From: Fodinibacter sp963730365
Lineage (GTDB): Bacteria > Actinomycetota > Actinomycetes > Actinomycetales > Dermatophilaceae
Direction: 5' to 3'
DNA: 64,000 bases
NCBI GenBank assembly: GCA_963730365.1
Contig: CAVSRM010000010.1
Coordinates: 62,001 to 126,000, forward strand
Shown: piece by piece, positions 53,225 through 61,962 of the stretch
Position numbering within the stretch: the first letter of the stretch is position 1
How the letters are laid out: each line of letters begins with the position of its first letter
Translations under genes and position numbers: made by a program
Notes under the pieces: model-generated
Databases searched by the model: none
What the model was told of the DNA's origin: nothing
Seen by the model: the letters and a program-made list of their open reading frames with translations, nothing else

Positions 53225-53971
53225 GTGGACCGTCACGAGATCAGCCGCATCGCCCACACCAACCACCCCGTGGCCGCTCCGATCTCGACGGCACGACTGC
53301 GCGCGCTCGTGCAGCGAGCCACGCACGGTGTCCGCGGTCGCGTGCTCGACGTCGGCTGTGGGTCGGGGGAATGGCTGCTCGAGATCCTGACGACGGCGCC
53401 TCGCCTCGTCGGAACCGGCGTCGACCTCCACCCGCACCCCGACCTCGCGGCGAAGTCCAGCGCCGCGGGAGTCGCCGATCGCGTGACCTGGGTGGAGGCC
53501 GACGCGGCCACGTGGCACGACGGTGAGTTCGACCTCGTGGTGTGCGTCGGCGCCAGCCACGCGTTCGGCGGGCTCGAGGACACCCTGCGAGCTGTGCGCG
53601 ACCGCCTCCGACCCGGTGGTCGCTGCCTGCTCGGCGATGCCGTGTGGGAGAACCCGCCGTCGCCCGCGGCCCTGGCCGAGCTCGGGGCCGGACCTGACGA
53701 CTTCACCGACCTGCCCGGTTTCGCGGACCGTGCGATGGCCCACGGCTTCGAGCTGGGAGAGGCGCACATCAGCTCGCTCGAGGAGTGGGACGACTACGAG
53801 TGGTCCTGGTCCGGGTCGCTCACCGAGTGGGCGTTGGACTCACCACGAGAACACCCCGACAGGGAGCAGGCCCTCGAGGTCGCTCGCGCCCATCGCCGCG
53901 GGTGGCTGGGTGGCTATCGGGGACAGCTCGGCTTCGTCACGGCGGTGCTGCACGACACCCGCTCAGCCTGA
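53225..53971 (+). CDS. Class I SAM-dependent methyltransferase
   Basis: 248 aa from GTG. Motif I VLDVGCGSGEWLL near residue 40, motif II GVDLHPHP, then VVCVGASHAFGG and LRPGGRCLLGD. Substrate unknown. TACCGT ends six bases before the GTG (leaderless candidate). Its 3' end overlaps that of the convergent ligase gene by nine bases. Confidence 0.9.
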   Translation: MDRHEISRIAHTNHPVAAPISTARLRALVQRATHGVRGRVLDVGCGSGEWLLEILTTAPRLVGTGVDLHPHPDLAAKSSAAGVADRVTWVEADAATWHDGEFDLVVCVGASHAFGGLEDTLRAVRDRLRPGGRCLLGDAVWENPPSPAALAELGAGPDDFTDLPGFADRAMAHGFELGEAHISSLEEWDDYEWSWSGSLTEWALDSPREHPDREQALEVARAHRRGWLGGYRGQLGFVTAVLHDTRSA

Positions 53972-55531
53972 GCCGAGCGCCCGCACGGCATCGATCGTGT
54001 CGGCCTCTGCCGGCGTCTTGTCGTCGCGATAGCGCACGACGCGCGCGAACCGCAGCGCCACCCCTCCCGGGTAGCGGGTGGAGCGGAGGATGCCGTCGAG
54101 CGCGATCTCGACCACCTGCTCGGGGCGCACCGGCACCACCCACCCGTCGGTGCCCGTGGTGGCGAGCTCGGTGAACCGGCGGGTCTGCCAGGCGAGCATC
54201 TCGTCGGTCATCCCCTTGAACGTCTTCCCGACCATCACCAGGCCCCCGGTCGCAGGGTCGCGGGCACCGAGGTGGATGTTGGAGAGCTGGCCCTTTCGCC
54301 TTCCGGAGCCCCACTCGACGGCCAGGACCACGAGGTCGAGGGTGTGCACCGGCTTGACCTTGACCCACCCGCCGCCGCGGCGTCCCGCTGCGTAGGGTCT
54401 CGAGCCGTCCTTGACCACCACGCCCTCGTGCCCCCTCGCGACGAGGTCGTCGAAGAACGACCCGGCCTCGTTGCGGTCGGAGGTCACCCGGCGGGGCACG
54501 AGGAGGTGGGGCGCCACGGCGACCAGCGCGTCGTGGCGCGCGAGCGCCGGGTCGTCGAGCAGGTCTCGCCCGTCGACGTGCAGGGCGTCGAAGAAGAAGG
54601 TCGTGAGGGGCACGGTCTCGCGCAGCCCCTCGACCTCAGCGGAGCTGGCGGTGCGTGATCCGGTGACCTGGAAGGGCGCCGGGCGCCCGCCGTCGAGCAG
54701 GACGATCGCCTCACCGTCGAGGACGAGGTCGCCGCCCGGAAGCGTGGCGACCGCCTCGACCACCTCGGGAACCCGCTCGGTGATCTCGTCGAGGCTTCGG
54801 GTGTAGACGGTGATCTCGCCGTCGCGGCGGTGCACCTGGACCCGGATGCCGTCGAGCTTGCCATCGATGATGATGGGGCCCTCGCCCAGGCCCGCGACCG
54901 CCTCCTCCGGTGTCTTCGCCGAGGCCGCGAGCATCGGCCGCAGTGGCCTGCCGACCACCAGCCCCACGGCCTCAAGGGCGTGCTGCCCTCCGGTGGCCGC
55001 GATCTCGGCGACGTCGGCGGCATACCCCGCGAGCATCACCGCCCGGCGCACGACCGGCTCGGGCACCTCGAAGGCGGTGGCGATCGCCTTGAGCACCACG
55101 CCGTCGAGGGCACCTTGGCGCAGGTTGCCCGTCATGAGGTCGCGCAGGAAGCGCTGCTCGTCGGCCGTCGCCGCGCCCAGCAGCGCCGCGAGCTCGGACC
55201 GGCGGCTGGATGTGGACCCTGCCCCGGAGGTGCGGGCCAGCCGCTCGAAGGACGCGTCGACCTCGGTGACGGTCAGACCGGGCTCCCCGGCGGGGTCAGG
55301 GAGCGAGCCCAGCGAGCGGAAGCCGACCCCCAGCCTGCGCTGCGGCAGCACCCCGGAGAGGTAGGAGACGACAAGCCCGACCTCGGCGGGCGGGCACCCG
55401 TGCAGCAAGCCGGCGAGCGCGGCGGTCTTCGCGGTGCGTGAGCGGGTGGCGGCAACTGCGGCCGACACGGCGACGACCTCGGCCAGCGTCGTCGCATGGC
55501 GCTCCTGCGCACCCGAGCCATCGTCGGTCAT
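53963..55531 (-). CDS. ligB: ATP-dependent DNA ligase, LigB type
   Basis: 522 aa from MTDDGSGAQ. N-terminal DNA-binding domain of the archaeal/eukaryotic type, then the adenylation motif KLDGIRVQVHR with nucleophile Lys near residue 224, motif III LDGEAIVL, motif IV EGVVVKD and motif V WVKVKP, followed by the OB domain. It resembles mycobacterial LigB rather than LigC or LigD. Seals nicks using ATP; usually non-essential beside NAD-dependent LigA. Confidence 0.93.
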   Translation of the reverse strand: MTDDGSGAQERHATTLAEVVAVSAAVAATRSRTAKTAALAGLLHGCPPAEVGLVVSYLSGVLPQRRLGVGFRSLGSLPDPAGEPGLTVTEVDASFERLARTSGAGSTSSRRSELAALLGAATADEQRFLRDLMTGNLRQGALDGVVLKAIATAFEVPEPVVRRAVMLAGYAADVAEIAATGGQHALEAVGLVVGRPLRPMLAASAKTPEEAVAGLGEGPIIIDGKLDGIRVQVHRRDGEITVYTRSLDEITERVPEVVEAVATLPGGDLVLDGEAIVLLDGGRPAPFQVTGSRTASSAEVEGLRETVPLTTFFFDALHVDGRDLLDDPALARHDALVAVAPHLLVPRRVTSDRNEAGSFFDDLVARGHEGVVVKDGSRPYAAGRRGGGWVKVKPVHTLDLVVLAVEWGSGRRKGQLSNIHLGARDPATGGLVMVGKTFKGMTDEMLAWQTRRFTELATTGTDGWVVPVRPEQVVEIALDGILRSTRYPGGVALRFARVVRYRDDKTPAEADTIDAVRALGSG

Positions 55532-55591
55532 GTCGCAAGTCTGCCGCTGCGCACCGACACCGCGAGGTGTCGTGTCGGCGAGGATGTGGGA

Positions 55592-56299
55592 ATGGACGCA
55601 CCCGCCCCGACCGACCGCCCCCTCCCCCGCGTCGTCGTCTTCGACGTCAACGAGACGCTCTCGGACATGACCCCGATCCGCGAGCGGTTCGAGGACCTCG
55701 GTGTCGACGCGCACCTCGTGGCCCCGTGGTTCGCCGGCCTGCTGCGCGACGGCTTCGTGCTGACCATCACAGGTGAGAACCCGGCCTTCGCCGACCTCGC
55801 GGCCGCGTCGCTGCGCACCACCCTGCACGGGCTGCCCGGCGCCGGGGCACACGACATGGAGGCCGCCGTGCGCCACGTGATGTCGGGCTTCATGGACCTA
55901 CCGCTGCACCCGGACGTCGTGCCGGGCGTGCGGGCGCTGGCCGGCCTGGGCATCCGGCTCGTCACCCTGAGCAACGGGTCGGCCGCCGTGGCCGAGGGAC
56001 TGTTCGAGCGCAACGGCATCTCCGACGCCTTCGACCACGTGCTGTCCGTCGAGGATGCTCCGGCCTGGAAACCGGCCGCCTCCGCCTACGCGTACGCGCT
56101 GGCCACCTGCGGCGTCACGGCCGAGGAGGCCATGCTCGTCGCGGTGCACCCGTGGGACGTCCACGGTGCTGCGAAGGCCGGGCTGCGCACGGCGTACGTG
56201 GACCGCACCGGCGCACCGTGGCCGGAGCCCCTGCACCCCGCCGAGGTCACGGCGACCTCGCTCACCGACCTCGCGCGCCGCCTCGGCCACACCCCCTGA
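55592..56299 (+). CDS. Haloacid dehalogenase type II (HAD superfamily)
   Basis: 235 aa from MDAPAPTDR. Nucleophile Asp in VVFDVNETL, motif II Ser in LSNGS, Lys in APAWKPAAS and the C-terminal VAVHPWDVHGAAKAG, matching (S)-2-haloacid dehalogenases. Actual substrate may be another small phosphate or halo-acid. The long upstream frame extension is antisense to ligB and was rejected. Confidence 0.9.
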   Translation: MDAPAPTDRPLPRVVVFDVNETLSDMTPIRERFEDLGVDAHLVAPWFAGLLRDGFVLTITGENPAFADLAAASLRTTLHGLPGAGAHDMEAAVRHVMSGFMDLPLHPDVVPGVRALAGLGIRLVTLSNGSAAVAEGLFERNGISDAFDHVLSVEDAPAWKPAASAYAYALATCGVTAEEAMLVAVHPWDVHGAAKAGLRTAYVDRTGAPWPEPLHPAEVTATSLTDLARRLGHTP

Positions 56300-56372
56300 C
56301 TCGACCGGCCGAACCCCCGACCCCCGGCCCCCGCCCCGACGTCGTCCGTCCAGCGTCAGGGGACGGGGGTGG

Positions 56373-57137
56373 TCAGCGGCCGCTGAAGTCGGCGGGCCGC
56401 TTCGCGAGGAAGGCTGCGACCCCCTCGCGGTAGTCCTCGGTGTGCATGAGCGCCAGCTGGCCGTCCTCCTCGCGGGCCAGCGCCGCCTCCACGTCCACCG
56501 AGCCGGCGTTGACGGCCGCCTTCGTCCAGCCGACGGCGACCGTCGGCCCGGCCGCGAGCGCGGCCAGCACCTCCTCGCCCCGAGTGGCGAAGCCGTCGGT
56601 CGGCACGCACTCCGCCACGAGCCCCCACTCCTCGGCGGTGGTAGCCGGGAGCTTCTCCCCGGTCAGCGCCAGGCGCATCGCGCGCGCCCGGCCGACCGAG
56701 GCGGCCACGAGGGCCGTGGCACCGCCGTCGGGCATCAACCCGATCCGCGCGAACGCCAGGACGAAGGACGCCGCGTCGCTCGCGACGACGTAGTCGCAGG
56801 CCAGCGCCATCGGCACCCCGATACCGGCTGCCACTCCGTTGACGAGGGCCACGACCGGGGTCCTCGAACCGAGGAGGGCGCGCACGAGGTCAGCGCCGGC
56901 CAGCAGGGTGCCACCGGTGGCGCCATCGGCCGACAGCGGCGCTCCCGAGCAGAACCCGCGGCCTGCCCCGGTCAGCGCGATCACCCGAACCTCGGGGTCG
57001 GCATCGAAGGCTCTTACCGCCGACGCCACGGCGTCGCACATCTGGGGGTCGACGGCGTTGAGGCGCTCCGGCGCGTTGAGCGTGATCCGCCCCACCGGCC
57101 CCGCGTTCTCGACGATGACTGTGCTCGGTGTGTCCAT
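56373..57137 (-). CDS. Enoyl-CoA hydratase/isomerase family protein
   Basis: 254 aa from MDTPSTVIV. Crotonase fold: LNAPERLNAV, oxyanion residues in FCSGAPLS and GVAAGIGVPMAL, then FARIGLMPDGGA, where the usual catalytic Glu of hydratases appears to be replaced by Asp or a neighbouring residue. Follows the CaiB-type gene by 21 bases and may act on the same acyl-CoA. Confidence 0.88.
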   Translation of the reverse strand: MDTPSTVIVENAGPVGRITLNAPERLNAVDPQMCDAVASAVRAFDADPEVRVIALTGAGRGFCSGAPLSADGATGGTLLAGADLVRALLGSRTPVVALVNGVAAGIGVPMALACDYVVASDAASFVLAFARIGLMPDGGATALVAASVGRARAMRLALTGEKLPATTAEEWGLVAECVPTDGFATRGEEVLAALAAGPTVAVGWTKAAVNAGSVDVEAALAREEDGQLALMHTEDYREGVAAFLAKRPADFSGR

Positions 57138-57158
57138 GCCGCCATCCAACCGCACCGC

Positions 57159-58289
57159 TCAGTCCTGGTGGATCGCCCCCGACCCCAGCAGGGCGTCGAC
57201 CTCGTCGGCGGTGAAGCCGTGCGAGCGCAGGTAGGCCGTCGTGTCGGCCCCCACGTGGGGCTCCGGTCCGGGATCCTTCGCCGGGGTGGCGGACAGCCTG
57301 GGGCCGGTGCGAGGCACGGCGTGCCCGCCCAGGTCGGCGAAGGTCCCGCGGGCGACCAGGTGCGGGTGCCGTGGTGCCTCGGCGAGTGAGAGCACGGGCG
57401 CGACGCACGCGTCGGTGCCCTCGAAGGCGGCGGACCACTCGTCGCGGGTGCGCGACGCGAATGCCGCGGCGATGGCGGCGCGCTGGTCGGGCCAGGCCAC
57501 CGTGTCGTACTGCTCGCCGATCGGGCCGACTCCCAGCCCCTCGACAAGGGCCGCGAAGAACGGGGGCTCCAGCGCGCCGACCGCGACGAACTTCCCGTCG
57601 GCACAGGGATAGACGGCGTAGAAGGGTGCGCCCCCGTCGAGCAGGTTGGACTCCCGCTCGTCCTGCCAGGCCCCCGCGCCGAGCAGTCCGTGCACCACCG
57701 TGAGGAGCGAGGCGGCACCATCGACCATCGCCGCGTCGACCACCTGCCCCTGTCCGGTGCGCTCCCGGGCGAGCAGCGCGGAGAGGACACCCACGAGGAG
57801 GTACATCGAGCCCCCGCCGAAGTCGCCGAGCAGCGGGGGCGGCGTGATCGGCCGGTCTGCCGGACCGAGGGCGTGCAGCGAGCCCGACACGGCGGCGTAC
57901 GTGATGTCGTGACCCGCGCGGGGCGCCAACGGACCGTCCTGGCCCCAGCCCGTCATCCGGGCCAGGACCAGCCTCGGGTTGCGGGCCAGGCACTCGTCCG
58001 GCCCGAGGCCGAGACGCTCGGCGACCCCGGGACGCCACCCCTCGAGCAGCACGTCGGCGCCGTCGACGAGCCGCTGCACGGCGGCCAGTCCGTCGGGGTG
58101 CTTGAGGTCGACGGCGATGCTCGGCCGCGAGCGCCGCAGCCCGCCGGTCCGGGCCAGCGGGCTGGCCTCGCCGATCCTCTCCACCTGCACGACGTCGGCG
58201 TCCAGCTCGGCCAGCACGAGAGCGGCATACGGGACCGGCCCGATGCCGCCCAGCTCGACCACCCGGATGCCGGCGAGCGCACCCGTCAC
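57159..58289 (-). CDS. CaiB/BaiF-type protein, alpha-methylacyl-CoA racemase-like
   Basis: 376 aa. GIRVVELGGIGPVPYAALVL at the N-terminus, catalytic-loop Asp in the GHDITYAA region and the GDFGGGSMYL motif match AMACR/Mcr of mycobacteria, which epimerises 2-methylacyl-CoA. CoA transferase activity cannot be excluded. Its ATG overlaps the folP2-like stop (ATGA), so it belongs to that operon. Confidence 0.88.
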   Translation of the reverse strand: MTGALAGIRVVELGGIGPVPYAALVLAELDADVVQVERIGEASPLARTGGLRRSRPSIAVDLKHPDGLAAVQRLVDGADVLLEGWRPGVAERLGLGPDECLARNPRLVLARMTGWGQDGPLAPRAGHDITYAAVSGSLHALGPADRPITPPPLLGDFGGGSMYLLVGVLSALLARERTGQGQVVDAAMVDGAASLLTVVHGLLGAGAWQDERESNLLDGGAPFYAVYPCADGKFVAVGALEPPFFAALVEGLGVGPIGEQYDTVAWPDQRAAIAAAFASRTRDEWSAAFEGTDACVAPVLSLAEAPRHPHLVARGTFADLGGHAVPRTGPRLSATPAKDPGPEPHVGADTTAYLRSHGFTADEVDALLGSGAIHQD

Positions 58290-59230
58290 GTCGCGACCCC
58301 CCGGACCGAGACGAGAGGCGCCCGGTCCCCGCGGATGGTCGCGACCATGTCGACGACCCTACGGGTGGCGCGTACGTCGTGGGCGCGGAAGACGGTGGCG
58401 CCGAGCCAGGCGGCGACCGCAGTTGCCGCGAGGGTGCCCTCGAGGCGATCGTCGGCGGGGAGGTCAAGGCTCTCGCCGATGAAGTCCTTCCGTGAGAGTG
58501 CCTGCAGCACAGGGAATCCCAGTGCTACGACGGCTTCAGTGTGTCGCAGCGCAGCCAGCGAGTGGGCGGTGGTCTTGCCGAAGTCCAGGGTCGGGTCGAC
58601 GAGAACCCGGTCGGGGGGGATGCCGGCCGCCACCGCCCGCTCGGCCCCGGCCCGGAGGGTGTCGAGGACGTCGTCGACGACGCCGATGGGCTCCGGGGGA
58701 TAGGCGACGCCGACGGGGTCGGTGCGAGGGGGCAGGCCCCCGGTGTGCGAGATGACGTAGCCGGCGCTGATCTCGGCGGCCACGTCGACCAGATCGGGGT
58801 CGTGGCCCGCCCAGGTGTCATTGACCAGGTCGATGCCCGCCTCCGCCGCAGCGACTCTCGCGACCTCCGAGCGCCACGTGTCGAGGCTCAGCACCAGGCG
58901 GGGGTGTGCCCGCCGGGCCAGCGCCAGGAACGGGACAACCCGGTCGATCTCCTGGGCCGGAGAGACGACCTCGCCCTCCTGGCCGGCGCGAACGCCCCCG
59001 ACGTCGACGATGTCGGCCCCCAGTGCCACGGCCTCGTCGAGGGCGGCCACCGCCGAGGCGAGGTCGTCGTGGCGGTTGCCGGCCCAGAAGGAGTCGGGTG
59101 TGCGGTTGACGATGGCCATCACCGCGGGCGCGGAGGCGTCGAACACCCGGCCGCGCAGTCGCAGGGCGGCAGCGGGCGTCGGCACCCGCGCCGGGACGAG
59201 GCCGTCCCTGCCCGGGGTCTCGGCGCTCAC
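58286..59230 (-). CDS. folP2: FolP2-type dihydropteroate synthase homologue
   Basis: 314 aa from a GTG that overlaps the fgd stop (GTGA). DHPS barrel, but with noncanonical loops: MAIVNRTPDSFWAGN instead of NVTPDSFSDGG, DVGGVRAGQEG instead of GGESTRPG, and DPTLDFGKT instead of DPGIGFGKT. This is the pattern of mycobacterial FolP2, which lacks normal dihydropteroate synthase activity. The true product is unknown. No folate genes adjoin; its neighbours use coenzyme F420 and acyl-CoA. Confidence 0.88.
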   Translation of the reverse strand: MSAETPGRDGLVPARVPTPAAALRLRGRVFDASAPAVMAIVNRTPDSFWAGNRHDDLASAVAALDEAVALGADIVDVGGVRAGQEGEVVSPAQEIDRVVPFLALARRAHPRLVLSLDTWRSEVARVAAAEAGIDLVNDTWAGHDPDLVDVAAEISAGYVISHTGGLPPRTDPVGVAYPPEPIGVVDDVLDTLRAGAERAVAAGIPPDRVLVDPTLDFGKTTAHSLAALRHTEAVVALGFPVLQALSRKDFIGESLDLPADDRLEGTLAATAVAAWLGATVFRAHDVRATRRVVDMVATIRGDRAPLVSVRGVAT

Positions 59231-60249
59231 CGGGCGGCGGGTTCGAGCTCGCGCAGACCGGGAAGCACCTGATCGGCGAACGTGCTGAGGAACCGCTCCT
59301 GGTCGTGCCCCGGGCCGTGCACGACGAGGTGGTCGAAGCCGAGGTCGGTGTAGACCCGCAGCGCGTCCACGACCTCCTGCGGGTCGGAGGCCACGACCCA
59401 CCGCTTGGCGACCTGCTCGATCGGGAGCTCGTCGGCCGCCCGCTCCATCTCCGACGGGGAGTGGATGGAGTGCTTCTGCTCTGGCGTGAGCGACAACGGC
59501 GCCCAGAACCGGGTGTTCTCCAGGGCCTGGTCCGGGTCGGGGTCCCACGAGACCTTGATCTCGATCATCCGGTCGATGCCGTCCGCGGCGCGCCCCGCCT
59601 TCTCCAGCCCCTCGTCGACGGCCGGCAGGAGCGTGTCGGCGTAGAGCTCCCGCCCCTTGCCCGAGGTGCAGATGAAGCCGTCGGCGACGCGGCCGGCATA
59701 CCGGGCCACCATCGGTCCACCGGCGGCGACGTAGACCGGCACGGGGGTGTCGGGGCGGTCGTAGATCGCCGCGTCGTGGGTGGAGTACCACTCGCCCTCG
59801 AAGGTCACGCGGTCCTGCGTCCACAGCTCGCGCATCAGCCGGACCGACTCCCGCAGCCGCCCGAAGCGTTCCTTGAACTCGGGCCACTCTCCTCCGGGCA
59901 CCGAGCCCACGGCGACCTCGTTGAGCGCCTCGCCGGTGCCGACACCGAGCATGATGCGCCCCGGCGCGAGGCAGGCGAGGGTCGCGAACGTCTGCGCGAG
60001 CACCGCCGGGTTGTACCGGAAGGTCGGTGTCATCACCGAGGTGCCGAGGAGCACGCGGTCGGTGCGCGCCGCGACCCAGGCCATCCAGGCGAGGGAGTTC
60101 GGGGCGTGCCCACCCTCGAGGCGCCACGGCTGGAAGTGGTCGGAGATCGTCACCGAGTCCAGACCGAGCTCCTCGGCCCGGACCGCGAACGACGCGAGCT
60201 CACCGGGGGCGAACTGCTCCGCCGACGCCTTGTAGCCGACTCTCAGCAC
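59227..60249 (-). CDS. fgd: Coenzyme F420-dependent glucose-6-phosphate dehydrogenase
   Basis: 340 aa from a GTG six bases after AGGAG; this start gives LRVGYKASAEQFAP, the family N-terminus. Luciferase-like barrel with ISDHFQPW (catalytic His), LGTSVMTPTFRYNPA, GVGTGEALNE, WPEFKERFGRLRESV and SLTPEQKHSIHSP, which are nearly identical to mycobacterial FGD. It reduces F420 with glucose-6-phosphate, so the organism should make F420. First gene of the operon with folP2 and the CaiB-type gene. Confidence 0.95.
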   Translation of the reverse strand: MLRVGYKASAEQFAPGELASFAVRAEELGLDSVTISDHFQPWRLEGGHAPNSLAWMAWVAARTDRVLLGTSVMTPTFRYNPAVLAQTFATLACLAPGRIMLGVGTGEALNEVAVGSVPGGEWPEFKERFGRLRESVRLMRELWTQDRVTFEGEWYSTHDAAIYDRPDTPVPVYVAAGGPMVARYAGRVADGFICTSGKGRELYADTLLPAVDEGLEKAGRAADGIDRMIEIKVSWDPDPDQALENTRFWAPLSLTPEQKHSIHSPSEMERAADELPIEQVAKRWVVASDPQEVVDALRVYTDLGFDHLVVHGPGHDQERFLSTFADQVLPGLRELEPAAR

Positions 60250-60319
60250 GACGAGCTCCTGGGACCTTGGAGGTTGTTGACCCACCCAGTCTCACATCCG
60301 GAGGTCTAGCGTGGTCGAC

Positions 60320-61405
60320 ATGGCCACAGACCTCGTCGACCTCACCGGACACGAACAGGTCGTGTTCTGCTCCGACCCCGACAGCGGGCTCCGCGCCATC
60401 ATCGCGCTGCACGACACCGCCCTGGGTCCAGCGCTCGGCGGCACCCGGTTCCACCCCTATGCCTCCGCGGACGTGGCCCTGGCCGACGTCCTCAGGCTCT
60501 CCCGGGCCATGTCGTACAAGAACGCGCTGGCCGGGCTGGACCACGGCGGCGGGAAGGCCGTCATCATCGGGGACCCGCGCACCGACAAGACGCCTGAGCT
60601 GCTGCGCGCCTACGGCAGGTTCGTCGAGAGCCTCGGCGGACGCTACGTCACGGCCTGTGACGTCGGAACCTACGTCGAGGACATGGACGTCGTGGGCGAG
60701 ACGACCCGGTGGGCGACAGGTCGCTCGCCGGGTCGCGGCGGAGCGGGTGACTCCTCGGTGCTCACGGCCTACGGCGTCTTCCAGGGCATGCGCGCCGCCG
60801 CCCAGCACGTCTGGGGGGAGCCGACCCTGCGCGGGCGGCGGGTCGGCGTCGCTGGCGTGGGGAAGGTGGGCCGGCGCCTCGTGGAGCACCTCCTCGACGA
60901 CGGGGCCGAGGTCCTCGTGGCCGACGTGGCGCAGGCCGCGGTGCGTGCCGTCGTCGACGGCCGACCCGGCGTGCGCGCAGTGGACGAGGTCTCGGACCTG
61001 GCTCGGGAGGAGCTCGACGTGTTCAGCCCCAACGCCCTCGGCGGGGTCCTGGACCAGGACACCGTCGAGGCGCTCCGAGCTCGGATCGTGTGCGGGGGCG
61101 CCAACAACCAACTCGTCAGCGTTGGCCACGGGAGCACGGCGGAAGTGATGCACGGCCGCGGCATCACCTACACGCCCGACTTCCTCGTCAACGCCGGTGG
61201 CGTCATCCAGGTGAGCGACGAGCTGCACGGGTTCGACATGGACCGGGCCCGGGCCCGCACGGCGCGGATCTTCGACCACACCCTCGAGGTGCTGGAGGCG
61301 GCCGACGCCGACGGGGTGAGCCCTGCGGTGGCCGCCGACCAGATCGCCGAGCGACGGATCGCCGGCGGGGGCCGGCGCCCGTGGTTGCCACCGGCATCCT
61401 CGTGA
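60320..61405 (+). CDS. Leucine dehydrogenase-type Glu/Leu/Phe/Val dehydrogenase
   Basis: 361 aa from MATDLVD; a GTG three codons earlier is possible. Catalytic Lys79 in DHGGGKAVI with Lys67 in SYKNALAG, then a Rossmann domain with VGVAGVGKVGRRL. NAD-dependent oxidative deamination of a branched-chain or aromatic amino acid is expected. TAGCGT ends seven bases before the ATG. Divergent from fgd. Confidence 0.92.
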   Translation: MATDLVDLTGHEQVVFCSDPDSGLRAIIALHDTALGPALGGTRFHPYASADVALADVLRLSRAMSYKNALAGLDHGGGKAVIIGDPRTDKTPELLRAYGRFVESLGGRYVTACDVGTYVEDMDVVGETTRWATGRSPGRGGAGDSSVLTAYGVFQGMRAAAQHVWGEPTLRGRRVGVAGVGKVGRRLVEHLLDDGAEVLVADVAQAAVRAVVDGRPGVRAVDEVSDLAREELDVFSPNALGGVLDQDTVEALRARIVCGGANNQLVSVGHGSTAEVMHGRGITYTPDFLVNAGGVIQVSDELHGFDMDRARARTARIFDHTLEVLEAADADGVSPAVAADQIAERRIAGGGRRPWLPPASS

Positions 61406-61594
61406 CGGCCGGGAGCCGAGGGCCGAGGGCGGGCAACCTTCGACGGCAGGGCCCCGGAAAGCCCCGATCGGCCCCGAACACCCCGGAACACGAGGGCGCC
61501 CAACAACGTTGTGCGGTACGACGTCGCCGGACCTGCTCGACTCATGTACCGTTGGCGTCACGACAGACACCATTCCCGGGACCGCTCCGCGACG

Positions 61595-61624
61595 TGGGAT
61601 GACCCCTTTGTTGGGGCCGTCCCA
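61595..61624 (+). promoter_or_regulatory. Leader hairpin upstream of the DUF3073 gene
   Basis: TGGGA and CCCC pair with GGGG and TCCCA across small internal mismatches and a six-base loop. It lies 42 bases before the ATG. Role unknown. Confidence 0.35.
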
Positions 61625-61665
61625 CCAGTGATGCCAGCCCGGCAGACGCACGAGGGGGTCACGCC

Positions 61666-61860
61666 ATGGGGCGCGGCCGAGCCAAAGCCAAGCAGACCAA
61701 GGTCGCTCGCGAGCTGAAGTACTACAGCCCGGACACCGACCTGTCCGCGCTTGAGCGAGAACTCCACGGATCATCCGACAGTGGCGTGCGCGCCAGGCCG
61801 GACGACCGGGAACGCGACGACGAGGACGAGTACGGCGCGTGGTCGTCCGGGTCGCGATGA
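61666..61860 (+). CDS. DUF3073 family protein
   Basis: 64 aa. The basic N-terminus GRGRAKAKQTKVARELKYYS is the hallmark of this short actinobacterial family, followed by an acidic tail. GAGGGGG lies upstream of the ATG. Function unknown. Confidence 0.92.
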   Translation: MGRGRAKAKQTKVARELKYYSPDTDLSALERELHGSSDSGVRARPDDRERDDEDEYGAWSSGSR

Positions 61861-61962
61861 CCGTGACCTGACGCCACTCCTTCCGGGCCGTCCCTGCCGA
61901 GTGCCGGGACCTTGCCCGGACTCACCGTCCCGTGGGGACGCGCCGTCTGACATGCTCGCCCG

